This document shows, piece by piece, positions 16,151 through 24,307 of a stretch of DNA of 53,982 bases (its first letter is position 1; each line of letters begins with the position of its first letter). The stretch is from an uncultured Lachnospiraceae bacterium. Its GTDB lineage: Bacteria; Bacillota; Clostridia; Lachnospirales; Lachnospiraceae. The notes below the pieces were generated by a model. The model saw nothing but the letters and a program-made list of their open reading frames with translations, did not search any database and was not told where the DNA came from. A program made the position numbers and the translations under genes. Where the stretch lies: positions 1 to 53,982 of the forward strand of contig CAMVHB010000012.1 of NCBI GenBank assembly GCA_947167155.1, written 5' to 3'.

Positions 16151-16178
16151 ATTATAAACATTTTTCTTCTGTTTTCAA
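16151..16178 (-). promoter_or_regulatory. Promoter of the mreB/mbl gene
   Basis: TTGAAA (16173-16178), a 16-bp spacer and a perfect TATAAT (16151-16156) on the minus strand, about 58 bp upstream of the ATG. A strong vegetative-type promoter. Confidence 0.75.
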
Positions 16179-16209
16179 TAGGGATAAAAAAGGTTTTTCC
16201 ATATGAGCA

Positions 16210-16614
16210 TCATTCGTTGAGGAAACGCATTCTGTCCCTGTCACGCACCTTCTTCCTTACGGGAAGCTCTTCGCCTGAGCTCAAGGCCTTCAGCTCCTCC
16301 TCCATCTTCTTTTTGCACTCGTTGCACATCTTGCCGGACAAAATGGGCTTTCCGCAGCGCTCGCAGTCAACGGTGACTCCCGAGCCTTTTGCAAATTCTA
16401 TTCTCTGCTCCCTCAGCCATTGCTTGATCTGCTTTTCAGTGGCACCGCAGTTTTCAATGACCTCAGGCATTGTTGCGCCCTTGTGGTCCCAGAGATATTC
16501 CTTGACTTTTTTGAATATATCTTCCTCCTGATCCTTGCAGACGGGGCACAGCCTCGGGCCGATACCGACCCAGTTGAAAAGTCTGCCGCATTTTGAACAT
16601 GTCTGTACTTCCAT
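16210..16614 (-). CDS. YvyF-like flagellar-region zinc-ribbon protein
   Basis: 134 residues with two CxxC pairs at the N-terminus (CSKCGRLF and CPVC) and two near the C-terminus (CERCGKPI and CNECKKKM). Between them is a helical segment, VKEYLWDHKGATMPEVIENCGATEKQIKQWLREQRIEF, resembling a winged-helix or MerR-like DNA reader. This matches the family of flagellar-operon proteins that includes Bacillus YvyF. Its role is not settled; a regulator of flagellar genes is plausible. RBS AAAGGAGG. It lies 33 bp after the reductase gene, so it may be cotranscribed with it. Confidence 0.75.
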   Translation of the reverse strand: MEVQTCSKCGRLFNWVGIGPRLCPVCKDQEEDIFKKVKEYLWDHKGATMPEVIENCGATEKQIKQWLREQRIEFAKGSGVTVDCERCGKPILSGKMCNECKKKMEEELKALSSGEELPVRKKVRDRDRMRFLNE

Positions 16615-16647
16615 ATTGTGATCTGACCTCCTTTTCCCAGTCAGGCT

Positions 16648-17832
16648 TTAAATAACAGGTACCTTTATCCGAAGATCGTTCAAAGGATAAGTGCTGCAGG
16701 AGTGAAACCATCCCATTTCCTTATCCTCTCTCCTTCTTCCGTCACCGAAGGGCGACACAAAGATGTCTCCGGACAGAAGCTTTGCCCTGCAGTATCCGCA
16801 CTCTCCGGCTCTGCAGTGGCAGTCGACGGGGATCCCCGCCCGCTCCAGGGAAACAGCCACAGGCTCGTCCATCTTCGCATCTATGGCAGTTTCGGATATA
16901 CCTCTTACTACCGTGATATGACAGGTCTTCCCGATATTCTCCGCCGGGAAGCCCGGGATATTCAAGGCTTCATTTGGCTGCTGCATTGCTTCGTATCTGA
17001 AACGCTTTTCCAAAACTCCCATACCTTTAAGTATTTCCGAAACGAGCTCATACATGGGTCTCGGTCCGCAGAAAAAGTATGTGGGATCCTCGCCGGAATA
17101 CTTTTTGATGATCTCTTTTGTAAGAAAACCTTTTTCCCCGGTCCATTCCGGATCATCGCTCATGATATTGATGACTCTGACCCTGCCATCCGCCTTTTTT
17201 TCAGCTGCTGCAAGCTCATCGCCGCAGACTATGTCACTATGCTTTACACTTCCGTAGAGTATCGTAAGGTCGATATCAAGCTTCCCTGCTGCCACCTCCT
17301 TTGCCATTGACACAAAGGGCGTGATTCCGGAGCCTCCGGCAAGCGCCACCACATTTTTTGAATCCCTGAGCGGCTGATAGAAAAAGTCTGAGAAGGGCAG
17401 ATCTACAACTATCTCGTCTCCCACGGACAGATTTTTTTCGAGATGATCCGGAACGAGGTAGGGCCGGTTCCTCCTTACCGTAAATTCGATATATCCGTTC
17501 TCCGAGAGTGCCTCATACGGCGCGCTTGAGATGGAATAAGCCCTTGTAAGCACTGACGAGCCGATATTGAGATGAATGACCATATACTGTCCGGCCATGA
17601 ATACCGGTCCAATGCCGTCTTTGGGTGAAAGCCTGTAGGTCTTCGAGGAAGGGCTCGCGTCACGTATCTCACGCACTACATAAGCCTTCGGTCCCGGATG
17701 GACTCTTTCAGCGATCTCCCTGATGTGGTCCTTCGGATCCGGAGTCGCTGATGCATTATTTATCGTCTCACGGCGAAGGGAAGTGACTCTGTCAGCGCCT
17801 CCCACATCCTGTAAAAAGCCCTTTATCTTCAT
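16648..17832 (-). CDS. Flavin reductase with C-terminal plant-type 2Fe-2S ferredoxin domain
   Basis: 394 residues. Order: an N-terminal extension of about 70 residues, a FAD-binding beta-barrel (RAYSISSAP), a NAD(P)-binding half (GGSGITPFVSMAKE and FFCGPRPMYELV), and a C-terminal ferredoxin with C340, C345, C348 and C379 (Cx4Cx2C-x30-C). Such proteins pass electrons from NAD(P)H to a partner oxygenase, desaturase or reductase. The ATG at 17832 shares its A with the stop of the upstream flavoprotein (TGATG), so the two are coupled and probably a redox pair. An upstream in-frame extension into the neighbouring gene is rejected. Confidence 0.88.
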   Translation of the reverse strand: MKIKGFLQDVGGADRVTSLRRETINNASATPDPKDHIREIAERVHPGPKAYVVREIRDASPSSKTYRLSPKDGIGPVFMAGQYMVIHLNIGSSVLTRAYSISSAPYEALSENGYIEFTVRRNRPYLVPDHLEKNLSVGDEIVVDLPFSDFFYQPLRDSKNVVALAGGSGITPFVSMAKEVAAGKLDIDLTILYGSVKHSDIVCGDELAAAEKKADGRVRVINIMSDDPEWTGEKGFLTKEIIKKYSGEDPTYFFCGPRPMYELVSEILKGMGVLEKRFRYEAMQQPNEALNIPGFPAENIGKTCHITVVRGISETAIDAKMDEPVAVSLERAGIPVDCHCRAGECGYCRAKLLSGDIFVSPFGDGRRREDKEMGWFHSCSTYPLNDLRIKVPVI

Positions 17833-19376
17833 CAATGCACTCCTTTCTGCGCTGCTGCCATCGCTTCGCAGACATTCTTCGCGGCAGCGCGGCCGTTCGT
17901 GACAGCGGGTCCCATCCCGTTTCCGCTCATCCCTGCGGCACATGCAAATTCAAGCCCCTCAATGGTGCGGTCCTCCTCCTTCATCTGAAGCCTCGCGACC
18001 GCGTGGTTTTCTATGGTGTGAAGATAACCGTAGATAGAGCCCTTCCATGCTCCGACATAATGCGAGATCGTCACGGGGGTTGAGACCTCTATCTCGTGGA
18101 TCCTGTCATGTATGATGATCCCGGTCATCCGCTCATAGCCTTCGATCAGTTCCCGACCTATCTTTTCCTTCAGTTTGGGATAGTCCTCCGGTTCAACACC
18201 CAGAAACGAATTCACAAGCGGGAGCGCCGTGATCGAAAACTGGGTATAACCCTCAGGCACACAGGAGGGATTCGAGAGGTTCAGGCATATCGAAGTAAGG
18301 TAGCTGTAAGGTCCCGGTCCCTTCTCGTTTTCCCAGATAGCCTTCGGATCCATGGTCTGGGCCGAGAATATATTGTAATCACGGATCCCAATCTCCTCCG
18401 GCGTTCCGTCGAGTATCATCATCACGGAAACCGGGCAGACCGAAAGCGGAAGTCCATTCACCTGTTTGATCGCATTGGACGGAACTTCGCTCTTCGGTTC
18501 TATCATTGAGGAATAGACCTTGTGCGGATAAGCGCCGCTGATCAGGTAGTCGCATTTTATCTCGTCGCCTCTTTTTGTCCGGACGCCCTGAACGCGACCG
18601 TCATGCACCATTATCTTTTCGACTTCCTGCAGAAACTCAACCTGGGCGCCGTTTTCCTCAGCTTTTGCAAGAAGCTTCATCGACATCTCATGAGAATAAT
18701 TTCTGCATACATAGGAGCCGCCCCTAAGATAATCCGCATAAAGAAATGCATAAATAGTAAAGGGGAGACGGTCAAGGGGCGCCCCGACATAGATCCAGTA
18801 GGCGGATAGTATATCCTTGATCTCCTGCGGGAATTCAAAGGTATCCATCACTTCATATGCCGTATAGCCCGCGGTCTTCACGAAATCGTTGTGATTCAGG
18901 AGCATCCTGAGCCTGCTCACATGATTCACCGAGAGATAATTCATCGAGTCATAGACCCTTCCGCAGAGGCATAGGAAATCATAGACCTTCTCCCTGTATC
19001 CGGGATACTTTTCCCCGATCTCGTCCGCTGCCTTTGCAAAGCCCGCATGGAGAGTAATATCTATATTCTTCGCCGGTTCAAGGAATCTGTAAGCCTCCGG
19101 GACCCTCAACCAGTCTATGGAAAGTCTCTGTTCATCAAAGAATTTTCCGACCTTCAGCCTGTCCTCCTCCGGTCCTATGGACATCATCTCGTGAAGTGTC
19201 GCCTCTATCTCAAAACCATGGCGCACATAGCTTGTAGCAAGGCCTCCGGGAAGATTGTGCTTTTCAAGGATCAGGATATCACGCACTCCCTGCGACTGAA
19301 GATGCAGTGCCGCGGAAAGTCCGGAAAGCCCGGCACCTATTATTATCACGTCATAATGATCCTTATAGAATTTCAT
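17832..19376 (-). CDS. CrtI/RetSat-like FAD-dependent oxidoreductase
   Basis: 514 residues. It has the dinucleotide motif YDVIIIGAGLSGLSAALHL at residues 8-26, an acidic end LILEKHNLPGGLATSY, and a C-terminal FAD contact FACAAGMSGNGMGPAVTNGRAAA. The closest recognisable group is phytoene desaturases, carotene isomerases and retinol saturases (CrtI/CrtISO/RetSat), which desaturate, isomerise or saturate polyenes. No carotenoid genes (crtB, crtE) are nearby. The neighbours are a ferredoxin-type reductase and, across the divergent promoter, acyl-ACP genes, so an acyl chain is a likelier substrate. Start after GGGAGG. Confidence 0.85.
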   Translation of the reverse strand: MKFYKDHYDVIIIGAGLSGLSAALHLQSQGVRDILILEKHNLPGGLATSYVRHGFEIEATLHEMMSIGPEEDRLKVGKFFDEQRLSIDWLRVPEAYRFLEPAKNIDITLHAGFAKAADEIGEKYPGYREKVYDFLCLCGRVYDSMNYLSVNHVSRLRMLLNHNDFVKTAGYTAYEVMDTFEFPQEIKDILSAYWIYVGAPLDRLPFTIYAFLYADYLRGGSYVCRNYSHEMSMKLLAKAEENGAQVEFLQEVEKIMVHDGRVQGVRTKRGDEIKCDYLISGAYPHKVYSSMIEPKSEVPSNAIKQVNGLPLSVCPVSVMMILDGTPEEIGIRDYNIFSAQTMDPKAIWENEKGPGPYSYLTSICLNLSNPSCVPEGYTQFSITALPLVNSFLGVEPEDYPKLKEKIGRELIEGYERMTGIIIHDRIHEIEVSTPVTISHYVGAWKGSIYGYLHTIENHAVARLQMKEEDRTIEGLEFACAAGMSGNGMGPAVTNGRAAAKNVCEAMAAAQKGVH

Positions 19377-19422
19377 AAAAGCCTCCCTTCGGTGAGACTA
19401 TGTTTTTGTACTTATTTATGAT

Positions 19423-19451
19423 ATTATGACGATACGAAAGACAAATGTCAA
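19423..19451 (-). promoter_or_regulatory. Promoter of the flavoprotein-reductase pair
   Basis: TTGACA (19446-19451), a 17-bp spacer and CATAAT (19423-19428) on the minus strand: a perfect -35 and five of six in the -10. The -35 overlaps the small palindrome GACA-TT-TGTC (19442-19450), a possible operator shared with the divergent acyl-ACP genes. No convincing plus-strand promoter was seen in the rest of 19377-19503. Confidence 0.7.
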
Positions 19452-19503
19452 AGCATACGAAAGCACTTTTTCCCTTATTTTCAGAAGCACCGGAGAAATG
19501 ATC

Positions 19504-20841
19504 ATGATCAATCTTTTTCCCACTCTATGGTCTCTCGTAAAGACCTGGAAAAACAATAATAATACGGCCCTCATCTATTCCGAGAATGATCCGGAGGATC
19601 CTGCAGAAAAGCTGTCCTACGGAGAGCTTTTTGAAATGGTGGTTGAGAAGGCAAAGTCTCTTGAAAAGGAGTCTCTCCCGATAGAATTTACGTTTGCAAA
19701 AACTCCCGAATGTATATCTTCGCTCTTTGCAAACCTCCTTATCGGAAATGACCTTCTGCTCCTTGAGGATGAAGGTCCTGAAAACAAGTCTCTGCCTGCA
19801 GGCTTTGAAAAAAAGGAGGTCCCGGCCTCTGATCCCCCTTTGCCTGATGAGCTTTTTGCTGCCGGTGTTTTTGAGGGTAGGGCTTTGTTCTTCACGTCAG
19901 GCACGACCTTTGCTTCAAAGGCCGTGATACTCACGACCCGCTCGCTCCTTCGCGCCTGCTACAACGGGCAGTCCCTCTCTCCCTGCGGTGAAAAGGATGT
20001 ACTTCTCTCCCTTCTCCCCCTCTCCCATGTTTTCGGCTTCATCTGCGCCCTTCTATGGGGACTTTGCTATGGCGCTGCTGTTGCACTTTCCCGGGGAGCA
20101 CGGAATTTCTTCAATGATTTTTCCTTCTTCAAACCGACCATAGTTTCCGTTGTTCCTGCGATGGCAGAGGTACTTGTGAAGGCTGGCAGCCTGAATCACG
20201 ACCTTCGCCTTATGATAATAGGTGCAGCTGCTGCAAGAGAAGAAGTCCTTGAAAAGCTCGCGCAGATGGGGATCGAGGTACACCTGGGATACGGCCTTAC
20301 AGAGACCGCCAGCGGTATAGCCCTCCATCATGATGATAAGGATCCCCTGGCTTTAACCCCCTGTCCCGACTGTGAATTCTCGATAACAGAAGACGGCGAG
20401 ATCCTGGTCAGAACAGAATCCATGATGGACGGCTACCTGAACGGCGATACGGAGTCCGTACTGAAGGATGGCTGCCTCCATACAGGCGACCTCGGTTTCA
20501 TCGATGAAAGGGGCTGCATCCATGTTACGGGACGAAAAAAAGATGTCCTGGTCCTTTCAAGCGGCACGAAAGTCTTCCTTCCGGAATATGAAAAAGCACT
20601 CCGGGAGGCTCTTTCGGTGGAGGATCTGGCCGCGGTACAATCCGGCAGAGGGAAGATCGTGCTCTTCATCGGCCATCCCCTTCCCGGCGGTCTTTCAAAG
20701 GATATGCTGAAAAAACGTGTCGAGGAATTCAATCAGACATTACAAAGGGATCGTCAGGTTTCGGACATTGTCTTCAAACCGGAACCGCTCCCGAAAACGA
20801 AAACAGGAAAGGTAATGAGATACCTGCTCATTGCAAAATAA
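19504..20841 (+). CDS. AMP-forming acyl ligase (probable acyl-ACP synthetase)
   Basis: 445 residues of the ANL (acyl-adenylate) superfamily. Core motifs: FFTSGTTFASKAV (P-loop like A3), GYGLTETAS (A5), LHTGDLG (A7), GRKKDVLVLSSGTKVF (A8) and LPKTKTGK with the catalytic C-terminal Lys (A10). The fold is compact, shorter than typical acyl-CoA ligases by 60-100 residues. The next gene is an acyl carrier protein, so it probably activates a free carboxylic acid and loads it on that ACP. The ATG at 19504 has GGAG eight bases before it; the ATG two codons earlier is too close. Confidence 0.85.
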   Translation: MINLFPTLWSLVKTWKNNNNTALIYSENDPEDPAEKLSYGELFEMVVEKAKSLEKESLPIEFTFAKTPECISSLFANLLIGNDLLLLEDEGPENKSLPAGFEKKEVPASDPPLPDELFAAGVFEGRALFFTSGTTFASKAVILTTRSLLRACYNGQSLSPCGEKDVLLSLLPLSHVFGFICALLWGLCYGAAVALSRGARNFFNDFSFFKPTIVSVVPAMAEVLVKAGSLNHDLRLMIIGAAAAREEVLEKLAQMGIEVHLGYGLTETASGIALHHDDKDPLALTPCPDCEFSITEDGEILVRTESMMDGYLNGDTESVLKDGCLHTGDLGFIDERGCIHVTGRKKDVLVLSSGTKVFLPEYEKALREALSVEDLAAVQSGRGKIVLFIGHPLPGGLSKDMLKKRVEEFNQTLQRDRQVSDIVFKPEPLPKTKTGKVMRYLLIAK

Positions 20842-20880
20842 GTGTTATATCAGGCCCCACAGTTTTCAGGAGGTAGTTCA

Positions 20881-21144
20881 ATGGCAGAAAAAGTGCCCCC
20901 TACAAGAGAAGAAGTGACAGAAAAGATCGTCAAGCTCATCCACGATTATGTGCCCCAGCTTGCAGATGAAGATCTCACCGAGAAATCCGTCGTAAACCGC
21001 GACATGGGCATCGACTCGATGAACTTCATTCTTGTGATATGCAAGATAGAAGGCGAGTTTTCCGTAAAGATCCCCCAGGAGGAATGGGATCATTACAGCA
21101 GACTCGGTGACCTCGTTGACGCAGTTCTGAAATACAAAAAATAA
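20881..21144 (+). CDS. Dedicated acyl carrier protein
   Basis: 87 residues, acidic and helical, with the phosphopantetheine site GIDSMNF; the Ser after Asp is the attachment residue. It differs from housekeeping AcpP (GADSLD), which suggests a specialised carrier. Start after CAGGAGGTAGTTCA. It lies 39 bp after the ligase and shares one base with the thioesterase start (TAATG), so the three genes form an operon. No phosphopantetheinyl transferase is in the window. Confidence 0.9.
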   Translation: MAEKVPPTREEVTEKIVKLIHDYVPQLADEDLTEKSVVNRDMGIDSMNFILVICKIEGEFSVKIPQEEWDHYSRLGDLVDAVLKYKK

Positions 21145-21932
21145 TGCCGGATTTTTTTGAGAAAAAAATAAATGTCGAAAGCCGCTATGTAAACAGAGCC
21201 CGGGTGCTTCGTACCTCTGTCCTCTTTCAGCTGCTTCAGGAGATAACGGTAGAGGCCACTGAAAAAGCCGGTGTCACAAGAAATTTCACTCTGGACCGCG
21301 GACTTCTCTGGATCATAGCAAAACAGGCCTTTGATGTAGTAAGGATGCCTGCCTATGACGAGACCCTCACGATAAGGCTCTATCCCATGAAGACCATGCA
21401 TATCTTCTTTCCGAGATATATCGAGATCTATTCCGAGGGGATCACAAGATACGAGAACAATGACTTGAACGATCCTAAGGACTCGGGCGCTCCTATCATA
21501 AAGGGCACCTCCCTCTGGCTCCTTATGAATGAAAAGGACAGAACAATGGTCTTCCCCGACAAGGTCGGGATCAATATCGAGGGAGTAAAAGCGCCGGAGG
21601 GCGCCTCTCTTCCAAAAGCCGTACATCTGCCCTCCCACGACTCGGGTGATGTCATTTTTTCGGGAAGCCGGGAGATTACCGCAGGCTGGTCACTTTCGGA
21701 TATGAACGGTCATCTCAACAATTCGCGTTATTTTGATATAGCAGATGATCTGATACCGCTTGATGAGATAGAAACCCTTTCCCCAAAAGGCTTCCAGGCG
21801 GACTATGTAAATGAGATCCTGCCCGGGGACAGGCTTTTTGTTGAATATCAGAAAACCGCTGACGCCTGGTACTTCCGCGGTGAGCTTATTGAGAAAGGCA
21901 TACAGGCCTTCCGTCTGAAGATCGCTTTTTGA
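21144..21932 (+). CDS. Acyl-ACP thioesterase (FatA/FatB family, double hotdog)
   Basis: 262 residues. The first hotdog has the typical LFQLLQEITVEATEKAG and a hydrophobic core; the second carries DMNGHLNNSRYFDI, the D-x-x-G-H-x-N-N active-site loop of acyl-ACP thioesterases. It hydrolyses acyl-ACP to release the free acid. With the ligase and ACP it would close a cycle of loading, modifying and releasing an acyl chain. Translation is coupled to the ACP by a one-base overlap. It ends at a strong terminator. Confidence 0.9.
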   Translation: MPDFFEKKINVESRYVNRARVLRTSVLFQLLQEITVEATEKAGVTRNFTLDRGLLWIIAKQAFDVVRMPAYDETLTIRLYPMKTMHIFFPRYIEIYSEGITRYENNDLNDPKDSGAPIIKGTSLWLLMNEKDRTMVFPDKVGINIEGVKAPEGASLPKAVHLPSHDSGDVIFSGSREITAGWSLSDMNGHLNNSRYFDIADDLIPLDEIETLSPKGFQADYVNEILPGDRLFVEYQKTADAWYFRGELIEKGIQAFRLKIAF

Positions 21933-21933
21933 T

Positions 21934-21977
21934 CTTAAGGAACCGCTGAGTCGATCAGCGTTTCCTTAAGCCTTTTT
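21934..21977 (+). terminator. Terminator of the ligase-ACP-thioesterase operon
   Basis: CTTAAGGAA-c-CGCTGA...TCAGCG-t-TTCCTTAAG, a 15-base-pair stem with one internal mismatch, followed by CCTTTTT. Its distal arm contains the stop codon of the convergent cytidylate-kinase-like gene. Confidence 0.9.
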
Positions 21978-22604
21978 GTAAGGATCCCTGCAGGAGCCAA
22001 AGAGTGCTGCCACATGCTCTGCCACAGCTTCAAGATGGATGCCTGTGGTATTTACCAGAATATCATAATTCAGTCTCGCTCCCCATTTCTGCCCCGTATA
22101 GAATTCATAATATTTCGCGCGTCCTCTGTCTATCCTTTCAATGCTCCGTTTCAAGTCCTTGTCCGAAAGTCCCTTCACCTCGTCGTCTCCATAGGATTTT
22201 TCACGGGTGCGCTGCATCCTGCTTTCTATGTCAGCAAAGACGAAGATCCTGAAGGGCTCCATATCACGGAGAATATAATCCGCACAGCGCCCGACTATGA
22301 CGCATTCCGATTCCTCCGCAAGGTCCTTGATGATCTGATGCTGCTTTGAATAAATCTCGAGATTCTGTTCCATGACGGGATTTGTCTGGGGATAAAGTGT
22401 ACGCGCTGTGTGTATCGGGTAAGAGAATACCGGACGCTTCTCGACTATGGTCTTCACATATTCCTTTGAGAGCGAGGTCTGCTCCGCTATCTCTTCGATT
22501 ATCTCCTGGTCGTAATAGGCCAGCCCGAGCCTTTCGGAAAGCCTGCGCCCAAGCTCTCTTCCGCCTGAGCCAAATTCACGCCCTATAGTGATTATCCTGT
22601 TCAT
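21966..22604 (-). CDS. Cytidylate-kinase-like protein
   Basis: 212 residues. P-loop motif IGREFGSGGRELGRRLSERLG at residues 7-27, then YYDQEII and CVIVGRCADYIL, matching the cytidylate-kinase-like family that is widespread in Clostridia and distinct from housekeeping Cmk. The substrate is unknown; a CMP or small-molecule kinase role is possible. It starts inside the end of the ATP-grasp gene (29-base overlap) with its own AAGGAGG, and is the last gene of the six-gene operon. A CDP-dependent neighbour supports a CMP-recycling or activation role, but this is inference. Confidence 0.75.
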   Translation of the reverse strand: MNRIITIGREFGSGGRELGRRLSERLGLAYYDQEIIEEIAEQTSLSKEYVKTIVEKRPVFSYPIHTARTLYPQTNPVMEQNLEIYSKQHQIIKDLAEESECVIVGRCADYILRDMEPFRIFVFADIESRMQRTREKSYGDDEVKGLSDKDLKRSIERIDRGRAKYYEFYTGQKWGARLNYDILVNTTGIHLEAVAEHVAALFGSCRDPYKKA

Positions 22605-23403
22605 TCAGATTCCTCCTTGCTCTTTCAAGATAAAGCGATGCTACGTCTATATCCGTAAGCTGATAGACCATCCTCGAACCGACCGCATCCTCTATCTCGT
22701 TCAGATACCACTTTCCTTTGTCCGGGATGAAATCTATCCCGATGAAATCGCAGTCAAGAAGCCTCTGCACCTTCCGCGCAATTTCCGTCACACCACTGTC
22801 CGGTTCAAAAAGCCTGATCGAGCCTCCGTTTGAGTAATTACTTCGAAAATCGATCGTGCTTTCCCTCATGATACTGGCGATAATACGATTTCCCATCATG
22901 TAGAGGCGCAGATCAGACGTGTGATCCGAGACGGCACGCTGCGCTATATAGCTTTTTCCCGGTCTGCTGAGTAATCTTTCGTATTTTTCAATTGTATCTA
23001 TCCAATATACCTCATGGCCGCCGTGCCCACTGATCTCCTTCATTACAAAAGGAAATTCAGGGAGAGGACCGCCCTCTTTTACAGGTATTGTGTCGATCAC
23101 CGGTATATCGTTTTCAACACAGAAAAGATAATTCTCCCATTTGTTGTTTCCAAGGCGGACCGTTGGCTCATTATTCATGCAGATCACGCCGCATTCCCTG
23201 CAAAGGAGGTTTACCCTTATATCACGGCTCCTGTTAAGAACGATATCAATGTCTTTCAGAAGATCGGAAAATGCACTGTCCAAATCACCTGTAAAAAGTG
23301 AAAGCTCAATCCCAAAGTCACGGGAGCGTCCGGTGAGTTTTGATATAAACCAGCTGTTTCTGTCGACATCGGCTTTGTTGTAAACGAGAAGCCCGTGGTA
23401 CAT
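22576..23403 (-). CDS. RimK-like ATP-grasp ligase 2
   Basis: 275 residues when started at MYHGLLVYNK, whose ATG shares one base with the previous stop (TAATG); the open frame extends 20 codons further but inside the neighbour. ATP-grasp landmarks: FPFVMKEISGHGGHEVYW, IAQRAVSDHTSDLRLYMMGN, TIDFRSNYSNGGSI and the metal-binding end DFIGIDFIPDKGKWYLNEIEDAVG. RimK/LysX-type enzymes join an amino acid or other amine to a carboxylate through an acyl-phosphate. It is clearly related to the preceding ligase, so the two may act in sequence or as a heterodimer. Confidence 0.8.
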   Translation of the reverse strand: MYHGLLVYNKADVDRNSWFISKLTGRSRDFGIELSLFTGDLDSAFSDLLKDIDIVLNRSRDIRVNLLCRECGVICMNNEPTVRLGNNKWENYLFCVENDIPVIDTIPVKEGGPLPEFPFVMKEISGHGGHEVYWIDTIEKYERLLSRPGKSYIAQRAVSDHTSDLRLYMMGNRIIASIMRESTIDFRSNYSNGGSIRLFEPDSGVTEIARKVQRLLDCDFIGIDFIPDKGKWYLNEIEDAVGSRMVYQLTDIDVASLYLERARRNLNEQDNHYRA

Positions 23404-24269
23404 TATCTTTGAAAAGAAACTATATGATCCAAAACAGACTCTGCCATATTTACTCCCGTACATTCAAGCGAGCTCTTGAAATGCGGATTGGAATTCACCT
23501 CACAGATCAGTGGACCGTTTTTTGAAAACAGGACATCAACACCGCAAAAGTCAAGACCGAGACATTTTGAAGCTGCAACGGAAAGCGCCTCCTGCGCTTC
23601 ATCTACCTCGTAACTCTTCTTGCTGCCGCCGTTTGTGATATTGGATCTGAAATCGGAGGGGTTGTAACGGAGCATGGAACACACCACCTTTTCCCCGACG
23701 ACATTGACTCTCACATCACGCCCGCTGCTCTCTTCTATGAACTCCTGCAAAAGGAACGGGCGGCAGCCGATGTCTGATATTATCTTCTCTGCCTCTTTTC
23801 TGTCTTTTGCAAGATGCACCTGAAACCCGAAGGAGCCATAGTCTTCCTTGATCACGATCGGATAATCAAGACTTTTTTCAACTGCATCAAGAAAGCTGAG
23901 ACTGTTGATACCCGTACCGGGAAAGGCTTTGGGTGAAAAAAAGGTCTTTGGAAAAGGAATATTTGCTTTTTTGAGATACAGATAAGTGAGAGCCTTGTTG
24001 TCGCAGGCCTCTATCGCTGACGCCGGATTGAAAAGCCGGACCCCCGCTTCTTCAAGCCTTCGCGCAAGCAATATATCCTTGTCCCAGAAGATCGCAAAAG
24101 GCGGAAGGTCGAAGTCTCTGAAGTCAGAGAGGACATCGCACATCAGATCCTCCGTCCTTTTTATCTCCATTTCCATTTTCCTTTTGACAGCCTGCTCCCG
24201 GATAAGCTCATATATCTCAAGGAATTTTCCTGAATTTACAAAGGAGTTTACGATGAGCCAGCATCTCAT
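23403..24269 (-). CDS. RimK-like ATP-grasp ligase 1
   Basis: 288 residues. N-terminal preATP-grasp domain (FWDKDILLARRLEEAGVRLFN), then YPIVIKEDYGSFGFQVHLA, LLQEFIEESSGRDVRVNVVG, NPSDFRSNITNGGS and CGVDVLFSKNGPLICEVNSNPHF, all in the RimK/LysX order. The final ExN and Asp residues bind magnesium. It would form an amide or ester-like bond using ATP. AGG and ATG are closely spaced. It lies 38 bp after the aminotransferase and overlaps ligase 2 by one base. Confidence 0.85.
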   Translation of the reverse strand: MRCWLIVNSFVNSGKFLEIYELIREQAVKRKMEMEIKRTEDLMCDVLSDFRDFDLPPFAIFWDKDILLARRLEEAGVRLFNPASAIEACDNKALTYLYLKKANIPFPKTFFSPKAFPGTGINSLSFLDAVEKSLDYPIVIKEDYGSFGFQVHLAKDRKEAEKIISDIGCRPFLLQEFIEESSGRDVRVNVVGEKVVCSMLRYNPSDFRSNITNGGSKKSYEVDEAQEALSVAASKCLGLDFCGVDVLFSKNGPLICEVNSNPHFKSSLECTGVNMAESVLDHIVSFQR

Positions 24270-24307
24270 AACCTGTCCACAAGCCTTCCTGTCATATCAC
24301 ACATCTT

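Noticed and set aside
16648-17943. 37-residue N-terminal extension of the ferredoxin-type reductase
   Set aside because: It lies wholly inside the end of the flavoprotein gene; the ATG at 17832 has a good ribosome-binding site and a TGATG coupling to the upstream stop.
17832-19376. Carotenoid phytoene desaturase assignment
   Set aside because: No crtB, crtE or other carotenoid gene is nearby, and the neighbours are acyl-ACP enzymes; only a broad CrtI/RetSat-like label is supported.
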